NCBI GenBank assembly: GCA_036244855.1 | Contig: BQKZ01000660.1 | Coordinates: 27,798-91,797 of the forward strand | Direction: 5' to 3' | DNA length: 64,000 bases | DNA from: Temnopleurus reevesii | Taxonomy: Eukaryota; Echinodermata; Echinoidea; Temnopleuroida; Temnopleuridae | Shown: piece after piece, positions 61,801 through 64,000 of the stretch | Position numbering within the stretch: the stretch's first letter is position 1 | Layout: each line of letters opens with the position of its first letter | Position numbers and translations under genes: made by a program | Notes under the pieces: generated by a model | Seen by the model: the letters and a program-made list of their open reading frames with translations, nothing else | Databases searched by the model: none | What the model was told of the DNA's origin: nothing

Positions 61801-63980
61801 AATTTTCCTTCTGAATTCTGTTATATGAAGCTGATAATTTTTTTTCACAAAAAATAACTATTGAAAGCCTGTATTGTTCAAGCTGTATGCACAGGCTCGT
61901 TAGACTATGAATTTTGCTGTTTTTTCCAAATAAAGTCAATATTTGCCAAAACAATACCGTGCACTACCGGTAGTTGCAAATAGTGTTTTGAGCCTGACTA
62001 CACACACATTCTCTGAAATTAGATTTTGATTTTTTTTAGATATTCTATTAAAAAAGAATACATTATTAAAAAAACATAGGCCTAATGATTGTAACGATAC
62101 CTGCAGATAATTATCATTGTGAAGCATATGTTAGGAATAAAGAAATTACGCATTATCCAGAGAAAAAAAAATTATTTGTCATAATATTCATTTGCATTTT
62201 CAATCATGATTTCAACCACAAAAATTATTCATCTCAATGTTGATTTTCTAAACTCGTTGAAGCTGAATATTTTTCCCTCAGGGTAATTTTGAGTCAACAG
62301 TTTGAATCATAACAATACCGTGATTATATTAGAGAAGATAATACAATCAGTGCATATTTCTCATCCGTCATGACAAAAAAATTCACCCTGGTTCGAGTAA
62401 TTTATTAGTTTTTCCAGGACCCCGGTCGAAGCAGGGCCCAAGTGTATGATGCCTGTCTTTAAATTCATTTTCATGGCCATGCGATGCGTTATGCATATTT
62501 TGCGCTCATTGGAGACAATTTGGATATTTCCTTAGCTTGCCTAGTTTATAGATACAGACCCAATTGAGACAGTTAATGTAGTGCTGGGTAAAAGTGTGAG
62601 TAATTGCATTCAAACATGAAGACTATCACTTCTCCATACCTTGAATCATACCTTGATGAGGGCGTTTAAAGTTTGTTTAGAAACTTGTTTGCCCCTCTCC
62701 TCTGTACTGGTTCTTTAACGACTGAAATTGGCTCTGCAGAAGTGAATTTTAGTAACAGCATGTACTTAAATATTGCCTTTAGCCAGTTTTGTAGGCTCTC
62801 ATCCAGATGTAGTCAGTCAGTTACTGTCTGTAATAGCATGGTAATAGTATGCAATAAATTGACAACCTGGAATTGGGTCTGCACTAGGAGACTATTGCCT
62901 CCCTATCTGGAGAAGATTCTGATTATGAGATTTCTTATGAGATAAATTGACGCAAACGAGCAGAGTGAAATATGTGTATCTTCCATTCTATCAAAATACT
63001 CTCCCTGCTTGGGGCAATGCAGGATGAAGCCATTCCTCTATCTACCCCATTCAGACAATAAAAATGATTGCATATAGCTGAATAAAATCGTGTTCATAGT
63101 TATGGAGTTTACCCTAATGATATCACCACACCATTGTTTTTTCAATGTTTTCTGAGGGAACATATTTTTAAATGGGAGTAAAATTCTAGATTACAATACA
63201 AAATGCATCAAGGATTTTGAGGATTTCATGAAAGAACCTGATTAAGAGTCAAAGTTGAATGTGATATTGATATCACAAGAAGTGATGCTTATGTTCATAA
63301 TTTTTAGCATGCTCAAGTTTGAGCTTAATGGAAACTCTCATTTTATTATTCTAGGGTAATAAATATTTAGTGCTCATTACCATTCCATTTGTGACTTCTA
63401 TATGTTTGTATAGTACCAAATTGTTTGTTTCATTTTTAATGATACAATGAACAATGTCAAATAATGGTGTTGACCTTTACTCTTTTGCAGTATTTGTGTT
63501 CTTCCTTTTTTTCACATGAAATACAGATATGTTAGTGGCTATAGCACCCTGATTTTAAAATCACTGTTAATCAAATCTTTCATTGTATAAGTATCTGCTC
63601 ATCTGAATGGGCTATTAATATCTCACAGTTATTCTTCGCAGTCTTACAGGGTGCCTTTGGCAAGGTTGACTAAAGGAATATGTCAATGTTAGAAACACAG
63701 CTGGTGCCATAGCTGGTGTGCACTCTCAAGACTGTTTATGAACCTCATTTTAAAAAGTTTCCATGTACAGTATAAATCATTGCTCATCTGAATGTGCCAT
63801 TAATTGCCCTTATTTTCTCATCCACAGTCTTGCAGGGTGCATTTGGCGAGGTTGACTCCGAGAAGAAGGGAACGATAGAAACACAGCTGGTTCCGCAGCT
63901 GATCAGTAAGCTCCTCGGTTCCACATCGCTCCAGAAAGGTACCCTCCTCAAGCTACGAGCAAACGCCAAGGCAAAGAACG
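22573..63980 (+). CDS. 5' part of an EF-hand-like gene (three exons, continues past window)
   Basis: Three exons join in frame: 22573-22593, 30027-30063 and 63828-63980, with GT/AG borders and phases 0, 1, 1. The predicted product starts MSMDILE, then SQGIVLSEAQHA, then ILQGAFGEVDSEKKGTIETQ. The helix LSEAQHAILQGAFGEV followed by loop DSEKKGTIETQL looks like the first helix-loop of a calmodulin/troponin C type EF-hand. Loop positions 1, 3, 6 and 8 (D, E, G, I) fit, but position 5 is K and position 12 is L instead of acidic E, so calcium binding is doubtful. After it comes KLLG, then a basic helix (LLKLRANAKAKNG). The gene would have a 7.4-kb first intron and a 33.8-kb second intron. The rest lies beyond the window. 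Family assignment is inference from the motif. Confidence 0.6.
22594..23280 (+). other. Start of intron 1 of the EF-hand-like gene
   Basis: AT-rich single-copy-looking sequence; no exon or element recognised. Confidence 0.45.
23281..24170. repeat. Purine-rich tract with an embedded SINE
   Basis: G/A-rich + strand sequence, interrupted by the SINE copy at 23622-23850. The 106-residue open frame at 23854 is a Glu/Lys/Arg-rich translation of this composition, not a gene. Confidence 0.7.
23622..23850 (+). mobile_element. tRNA-derived SINE, family 1
   Basis: A degenerate tRNA-like head (gatgtagtggatctgac, ggtttgaattctc) is followed by body motifs 'ttcagcaagaaaatcatcca' and 'gctaaagccagggtaatat'. 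The tail is shortened. Confidence 0.7.
24070..26353. repeat. 1.1-kb direct duplication joined at a single N
   Basis: Copy 1 (24070-25158) and copy 2 (25160-26353) both start 'agaggaaaggaagctataaa' and both end 'ggaaatcttttatc'. They differ by scattered substitutions and indels, including the (TG)n/G-run block found only in copy 1. The junction is an isolated N at 25159. Confidence 0.85.
24441..24511. repeat. (TG)n microsatellite followed by a G run
   Basis: About 20 TG units with one interruption, then a run of mostly G to 24511. Confidence 0.95.
26600..26895 (+). mobile_element. tRNA-derived SINE, family 1, near full length
   Basis: The head has an A-box-like 'tggtggtgtattggtttag' and a B-box-like 'ggtcgcatgtttgaaacc'. 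The body has 'ttccttcagcaagaaattca', 'gggtacctggcatgaatg' and 'gctaaagccagggtaatt', then an AT tail. It is diverged from the 37254 copy. Confidence 0.8.
27040..27380. repeat. Purine-rich tract
   Basis: G/A-rich + strand with 'agaagtagaa' style repeats; minus-strand open frames here are Ser/Pro/Leu/Phe low complexity. Confidence 0.75.
27390..27562. mobile_element. Palindromic MITE, family G
   Basis: Ends 'gggtgtagctcaaaagttgc' and 'tgattttgagcaacacccc' are inverted, and the interior carries 'atacgcgtcttgttaaatgc'. A repeated 'gcaattgatcgcaagttgcagttgat' block lies near the left end. Confidence 0.85.
27563..28804. other. Intron 1 sequence; nothing recognised
   Basis: AT-rich sequence without supported exons or elements. 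Confidence 0.45.
28805..28916 (-). mobile_element. tRNA-derived SINE, family 1, cut by the assembly gap
   Basis: Minus-strand tail with ATT repeats, then 'gcgcttatcaactctaagaa' and 'ctctacaattgcagcattat' read on +, almost identical to 37256-37358. The copy runs into the N run. Confidence 0.9.
28917..29631. other. Assembly gap (715 N)
   Basis: Unresolved bases. The gap begins inside a SINE, so repeat collapse is a likely cause. Confidence 1.
29632..30026. other. Intron 1 end; poly-T stretch
   Basis: Contains a T-rich run at about 29725-29767 and the acceptor 'gttttcttcattacag' of the next exon. Confidence 0.6.
30027..30063 (+). CDS. Exon 2 (37-nt) of the EF-hand-like gene
   Basis: A good acceptor (gttttcttcattacag) and a perfect donor (GTAAGTG at 30064) bound 37 nt. 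It enters in phase 0 from exon 1 and leaves in phase 1. It encodes SQGIVLSEAQHA plus one base. That base joins with TC of exon 3 to make Ile, completing an amphipathic helix AQHAILQGAFGEV. The continuity of the helix across the junction supports the model. Confidence 0.6.
30146..30297. mobile_element. Palindromic MITE, family C
   Basis: The right end 'tctatggcaaaaagttttat' followed by 'tcaatgggcccc' is roughly inverted on the left ('gcataaaactttaacattgg'). The internal 'atggcaaaattgctctt' matches 7163-7298. Confidence 0.6.
30298..31640. other. Intron 2 sequence; nothing recognised
   Basis: AT-rich sequence with no exon or element that I can support. Confidence 0.45.
31655..31992. mobile_element. 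Older relative of the MULE-like element (family H)
   Basis: Ends 'gtccagttgaggaccctgtg' and 'cacagggccctcaagtggac' are inverted with mismatches, and 'ggcacctgcccc' / 'gcaggtgcc' continue the arms. They match the ends of 34451-34664 but are more diverged, and the interior is longer. Confidence 0.65.
32060..33460. other. Intron 2 sequence; nothing recognised
   Basis: AT-rich, with a C run near 32648-32660 and short 'gaga' repeats near 33140. No exon or element is supported. Confidence 0.45.
33463..33648. mobile_element. Palindromic MITE, family G
   Basis: Ends 'ggggtgttgctagaaatttg' and 'ccttctagcaacacccc' are inverted. The interior is more diverged than in the other three copies. Confidence 0.8.
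34121..34292. mobile_element. Palindromic MITE, family B
   Basis: Left 'ggtggttttttcaccaag' pairs with right 'cttgctgaaacaccaccc', and 'aagaacgactggtatcc' with 'ctgataccagttgttctt'. It closely matches 2795-2963. Confidence 0.8.
34451..34664. mobile_element. Young MULE-like foldback element with 9-bp target duplication (family H)
   Basis: The terminal inverted repeats begin tagtccagttgaggactgtg and are identical for about 68 bases, then continue after one mismatch. The 9-bp direct repeat gcattactg flanks the element (34442-34450 and 34665-34673). A 9-bp duplication with long TIRs is typical of Mutator-like elements. The near-perfect arms imply recent activity. No coding capacity. Confidence 0.85.
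34762..34831. repeat. (AAT)n microsatellite
   Basis: About 23 AAT units ending at an isolated N (34832). Confidence 0.98.
35306..35458 (-). CDS. Minus-strand exon-like segment B (51 codons)
   Basis: Read on the minus strand, 'gggcccatcag' precedes 51 open codons and the donor GTACTC. The segment is symmetric phase 0-0. The peptide (LLNLPALSGNSPLSTVQPQL, later RDITENPFLRNSDFEEKTGR) has ordinary mixed composition, unlike repeat translations nearby. The pyrimidine tract before the acceptor is weak. It lies 1.5 kb downstream of segment A in the same orientation and phase. I recognise no family. It could be an exon of a gene nested in the intron, or a gene fragment. Confidence 0.35.
35520..36810. 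other. Intron 2 sequence between exon-like segments
   Basis: AT-rich; no further exon or element supported. Confidence 0.4.
36813..36942. repeat. Two tandem copies of a 65-bp unit
   Basis: The unit beginning ggtgataagttctaacattt occurs at 36813-36877 and 36878-36942 with a single obvious difference (acaacaa/acagcaa). It abuts the exon-like segment at 36965. Confidence 0.95.
36965..37120 (-). CDS. Minus-strand exon-like segment A (52 codons)
   Basis: On the minus strand, a good acceptor (cccccactttcacag) precedes 156 nt that stay open in phase 0 and end at AAG|GTAGAATA. The peptide includes VAFPHFPVRDNISYPSGIIG and SDIMIGNHSFESAPIQEF. It contains several CpG-bearing codons and balanced composition, as real exons do here. 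With segment B (35306-35458, also phase 0) it would encode 103 residues. I do not recognise the domain. No first or last exon was found, so a relic is equally possible. Confidence 0.4.
37254..37548 (-). mobile_element. Full-length tRNA-derived SINE, family 1 (reference copy)
   Basis: Read on the minus strand, the element starts with a tRNA-like head: A box ctgtggtgtagtggtcatga and B box 'gttcgagtccc'. The body follows (ttccttcagcaagaaattca, 'gggtacctggtagg', 'gctaaagccagggtaataat'), then a tail with 'gataagcgctatataaaagc' and ATT repeats. It is the clearest copy in the window; other copies are measured against it. Confidence 0.9.
37578..37732. mobile_element. Palindromic MITE, family E, degraded right end
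   Basis: The left end 'tgccaaccattccggag' and interior 'atcacgagtgaatggctgaa' match 11145-11308; the right end is decayed. Confidence 0.6.
38410..38536. mobile_element. Long hairpin / palindromic element
   Basis: Left 'aaaagacgatgaac' and 'gcattattaggccagtttat' pair with right 'tgaattggcctaataatac' and 'gttcatcgtctttt'. The arms span roughly 60 nt each with few mismatches. Only one copy is seen. Confidence 0.65.
38600..40870. other. Intron 2 sequence; nothing recognised
   Basis: AT-rich; several short open frames without splice signals or composition suggestive of coding. Confidence 0.45.
40875..41172 (-). mobile_element. tRNA-derived SINE, family 1, diverged
   Basis: Minus-strand copy with head motifs (ccactacaccgcggtgcc on +) and body 'cacccgggttgagtgcag', 'accccagctttagctcg'. 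The open frame over it is a translation of the SINE. Confidence 0.8.
41396..41570. mobile_element. Palindromic MITE, family E
   Basis: The right end 'catattccggaacggttagc' matches the family end, and the interior has 'accactgaatggctaaaag' and 'tatggttattgtcac'. Confidence 0.6.
42344..42485. mobile_element. Palindromic MITE with GGGCC ends
   Basis: Left 'gggccctattgaataaaaag' and right 'caactttttatcgggcc' are inverted, with inner arms 'atgcaagtcaga' and 'tctgacttgtg'. It resembles family C at the extreme ends only. Confidence 0.7.
42490..43905. other. Intron 2 sequence; nothing firmly recognised
   Basis: AT-rich with a G run near 42775-42787. A short inverted pair near 42893-42930 (cgttcgtagag / ctctgcgaacg) may be an element relic. 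Confidence 0.4.
43910..44336. mobile_element. Palindromic MITE, family A, split by a nested family B element
   Basis: Ends 'cactgtgagcagaaggttca' and 'tactcatctgctcactgtg' are inverted, and 'aaagtaaacaactt' pairs with 'aagttgtttact'. The family B element 44051-44204 sits in the centre. The uninterrupted relative at 47053-47275 shows 'actgaacagatgtga' where this copy is broken. Confidence 0.8.
44051..44204. mobile_element. Palindromic MITE, family B, nested
   Basis: Left 'gggctgtgttttgcg' and right 'gcgtgaaatgccc' give the ends; the arms carry 'cgcacgactggtatatcagt' and 'gactttcatcaag'-like relatives. 'cagg' occurs at both borders. Confidence 0.7.
44887..45345 (+). repeat. Minisatellite, three units of about 178 bp
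   Basis: Units begin at about 44889, 45061 and 45243 with 'ggacaacattatc' and 'cacttcctgcaatgtgcatg'; each then has a purine-rich 'gagagagtgagagag' half. Spacing is 172 and 182 bp. The open frames over it are repeat translations. Confidence 0.9.
45346..45740. repeat. Purine-rich (GAGA) tract
   Basis: G/A-rich continuation of the minisatellite's purine half, with many 'agagag' runs. Confidence 0.75.
46325..46540 (+). mobile_element. tRNA-derived SINE, family 1, with internal deletions
   Basis: Head-like 'tggtgtggtggttcttac', body 'ttccttcagcaagaagggtg' and 'gctaaagccagggtaattat' are present; part of the body is missing. Confidence 0.75.
46914..47297. mobile_element. TTAA-flanked element with AGGGG ends, holding a nested family A element
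   Basis: The ends 'aggggtagtctaccc' and 'agtagaactcccct' form a short imperfect inverted repeat. TTAA flanks it at 46910-46913 and 47298-47301. The AGGGG terminus is shared with family F at 15360. A family A element occupies 47053-47275. Confidence 0.65.
47053..47275. mobile_element. Palindromic MITE, family A, nested
   Basis: Left 'gagcaggagggactaagg' and right 'cctttgtcctttctgcctac' are imperfectly inverted; the interior 'cacaaaagctgtatgatct' parallels 1810-2041 and 43910-44336. Confidence 0.7.
47302..48441. other. Intron 2 sequence; dispersed short repeat
   Basis: 'ccc(c)aattagaaatctta' recurs near 47815, 48040 and 48230 at about 200-bp spacing, suggesting a decayed tandem unit. Nothing else is recognised. 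Confidence 0.45.
48442..48510. other. Assembly gap (69 N)
   Basis: Unresolved bases directly before a family F element end. Confidence 1.
48511..48874. mobile_element. Family F foldback element, left part, broken by a SINE tail
   Basis: Begins TTAA then AGGGGAACCAACCCC and follows the 15360-15957 copy closely for about 360 bp before a SINE tail interrupts it. The right arm is missing. Confidence 0.85.
48875..48965 (+). mobile_element. SINE family 1 tail inside family F element
   Basis: Carries 'aataatgctgcaattgtaga', 'gcgcttagggaattctaatg' and 'ttgataagcgctatata', then ATT repeats. Only the tail is present. Confidence 0.8.
48966..50430. other. Intron 2 sequence; one weak exon-like ORF
   Basis: An acceptor-like 'cttttattttacag' at 50066 is followed by 81 open codons to TAG 50309, but there is no donor or partner exon. 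Otherwise AT-rich. Confidence 0.35.
50432..50558. mobile_element. Palindromic MITE ('tatcctcttc' ends)
   Basis: Left 'tatcctcttcatgctaagac' and right 'gtcttagcacgaagaggata' are inverted with one mismatch; inner arms 'ttgttgcgcca' and 'tggcacaagaa' continue the symmetry. Confidence 0.8.
50911..51133. mobile_element. 223-bp element with 12-bp TIRs
   Basis: tccccatggcga at the left end is exactly inverted as tcgccatgggga at the right end. Single copy in this window; interior not palindromic. Confidence 0.5.
51750..53490 (+). repeat. Tandem array, about 4.5 units of ~395 bp
   Basis: Each unit carries 'ccaggttaaacaaatcaaat', 'gtgcacaattatcaacatcc', 'gtgtagagtttcaagcccac' and 'tccatcaactgaccatctga'. 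Unit starts near 52090, 52489, 52877 and 53277 give spacings of 399, 388 and 400 bp; a more diverged unit precedes 52090. Open frames on both strands are repeat translations. Confidence 0.9.
53734..53907. mobile_element. SINE family 2 body without tRNA head
   Basis: Shares 'gtcaatcagtgtttacccat' and 'aaaatcattcaattg' with the adjacent headed copy. Its left half is an inverted copy of its right half (ttcttgccttttcccaacat versus 'atgttgggataaggcaagaa'). Confidence 0.75.
53964..54155 (+). mobile_element. tRNA-derived SINE, family 2, with intact-looking tRNA head
   Basis: The head (53964-54034) folds as a tRNA: acceptor tctcgg/ccgaga, D arm gtct/agac, anticodon arm cctg/cagg with loop suggesting AGT, and T arm 'gtgggttcgattcctac'. 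It resembles Asp/Glu type tRNAs more than Thr. There is no terminator T run directly after the head, and a repeat body follows, so I read it as a SINE and not a tRNA gene. Confidence 0.7.
55004..55178. mobile_element. pogo/Tigger-like MITE
   Basis: Ends 'cagtggagactccgtacaac' and 'tatactgagtttccactg' are imperfect inverted repeats beginning CAGTGG, the terminus known from pogo/Tigger elements. TA follows the right end. Non-coding. Confidence 0.65.
55221..55311 (+). mobile_element. SINE family 1 fragment
   Basis: Contains 'ggattcgaaacccagccatg' and 'aagcaagaaattcattgaca', then stops at 'ctcaacttag' where the family G element begins. Confidence 0.75.
55312..55484. mobile_element. Palindromic MITE, family G
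   Basis: Ends 'cggtgttgcttaaaagttg' and 'gatttgagcaacacccc' are inverted, with interior 'catacgcgtcttgttaaat' nearly identical to 27390-27562. Confidence 0.85.
55490..56980. other. Intron 2 sequence; nothing recognised
   Basis: AT-rich; the 122-residue minus-strand frame at 56116-56484 shows no splice context or domain. Confidence 0.4.
56985..58483 (+). repeat. Tandem array of about 212-bp units
   Basis: Units contain 'gggggtgttcagaaaagtga', 'gtgccaagtacctgtagtaa', 'taagtctaatgtgaacacac' and 'gtatggatgggttaacctgt'. 'ggtgttc' or its variant recurs near 57322, 57542, 57748, 57978, 58188 and 58395. A first, older unit is separated by an unrelated insert (about 57058-57225). Confidence 0.9.
58500..61030. 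other. Intron 2 sequence; nothing recognised
   Basis: AT-rich, with a G run at 60157-60170. No exon or element supported. Confidence 0.45.
61035..61185. mobile_element. Palindromic MITE with GGCCC ends ('aaaggtttgcgattaat')
   Basis: Left 'taaaggtttgcgattaattg' pairs with right 'gattaatcgcaaacctttat', flanked by 'cagggcccc' and 'gaggcccagg'. 'gcgattgatataaatc' and 'gcaattgatcgcaaa' sit inside. Confidence 0.75.
61190..63590. other. Intron 2 sequence; old repeat only
   Basis: The part 61265-61460 resembles 4740-4975. No exon is supported up to the duplicated exon region. Confidence 0.45.
63642..63720 (+). pseudogene. Decayed duplicate of EF-hand-like exon 3
   Basis: The acceptor-like 'ttcttcgcag' precedes 'tcttacagggtgcctttggc', matching the start of the real exon about 185 bp downstream; flanking intron ('ctcatctgaatgggctatta') is duplicated too. 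In frame it reads ILQGAFGKVD then TAA at 63671-63673, and the loop codons are disrupted. Homology continues through 'agaaacacagctggtgcc' and fades by 63720. Confidence 0.8.
63828..63980 (+). CDS. Exon 3 of the EF-hand-like gene
   Basis: The acceptor 'tattttctcatccacag' ends at 63827 and the donor GTGAGTGA starts at 63981. It enters and leaves in phase 1 (153 nt). The peptide LQGAFGEVDSEKKGTIETQL begins as an EF-hand-like helix and loop; then VPQLISKLLG and LLKLRANAKAKNG follow. A second possible acceptor (tgcag, ending 63835) would also keep frame directly from exon 1, giving a shorter alternative that skips the 37-nt exon. GC content is much higher than in the intron. Confidence 0.75.
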
Positions 63981-64000
63981 GTGAGTGATACGTTCCGGGA

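Noticed and set aside
1..64000. CRISPR array, phage, bacterial operon or rRNA cluster
   Set aside because: No regularly spaced short repeats with unique spacers, no prokaryotic gene density and no rRNA-like sequence; the tandem arrays have units of 178 bp or more without spacers.

Overview
The window looks like nuclear genomic DNA of a marine invertebrate, most likely an echinoderm. The reasons are the AT-rich composition, short exons separated by kilobase introns with GT/AG borders, and many copies of a tRNA-headed SINE whose tail reads roughly 'agcgctatataaaagcc'. That SINE style is familiar to me from echinoderm assemblies. This assignment is inference; no gene here fixes the species. There is no bacterial operon, phage, CRISPR array or rRNA gene. 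Nearly all long open frames are low-complexity or repeat translations.

Region 1 (about 1-19300, + strand) holds one gene that I could assemble completely from splice sites and codon phase. Six coding exons (572-818, 3085-3246, 7011-7122, 9488-9522, 12364-12434, 16602-16655) join in frame to a 226-residue, very acidic, probably disordered protein that I do not recognise. It has two internal duplications: a second, shorter copy of the first coding exon (360-527) and a tandem array of copies of exon 5 (12364-14110). Within the array, one 71-nt copy and one 45-nt copy are still open and correctly phased. A long 3' UTR probably runs to near 19.26 kb.

Region 2 (about 20.4-22.3 kb) holds nested palindromic elements and a 1.4-kb purine tract. 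Region 3 (22.3 kb to the window end, + strand) is the 5' part of a second gene. A GC-rich first exon (ends 22593), a 37-nt exon (30027-30063) and an exon at 63828-63980 join in phase. They encode the start of a protein with a helix-loop-helix that resembles a degenerate EF-hand of the calmodulin/troponin C superfamily. Its 33.8-kb second intron holds most of the mobile and tandem repeats. Just upstream of exon 3 lies a decayed duplicate of that exon.

Inside that intron, on the minus strand, two phase-0 symmetric exon-like segments (37120-36965 and 35458-35306) hint at an unrecognised nested gene or gene fragment.

The rest is a dense set of non-autonomous elements: at least eight families of near-palindromic MITEs (several nested, three with TTAA flanks, one with a 9-bp target duplication and a matching empty site nearby), two tRNA-derived SINE families, three minisatellite-like arrays (about 395, 212 and 178 bp units) and a 1.1-kb direct duplication joined at a single N. 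Four isolated Ns and two N runs mark assembly joins, and several local duplications touch them, so some may be unmerged haplotypes.
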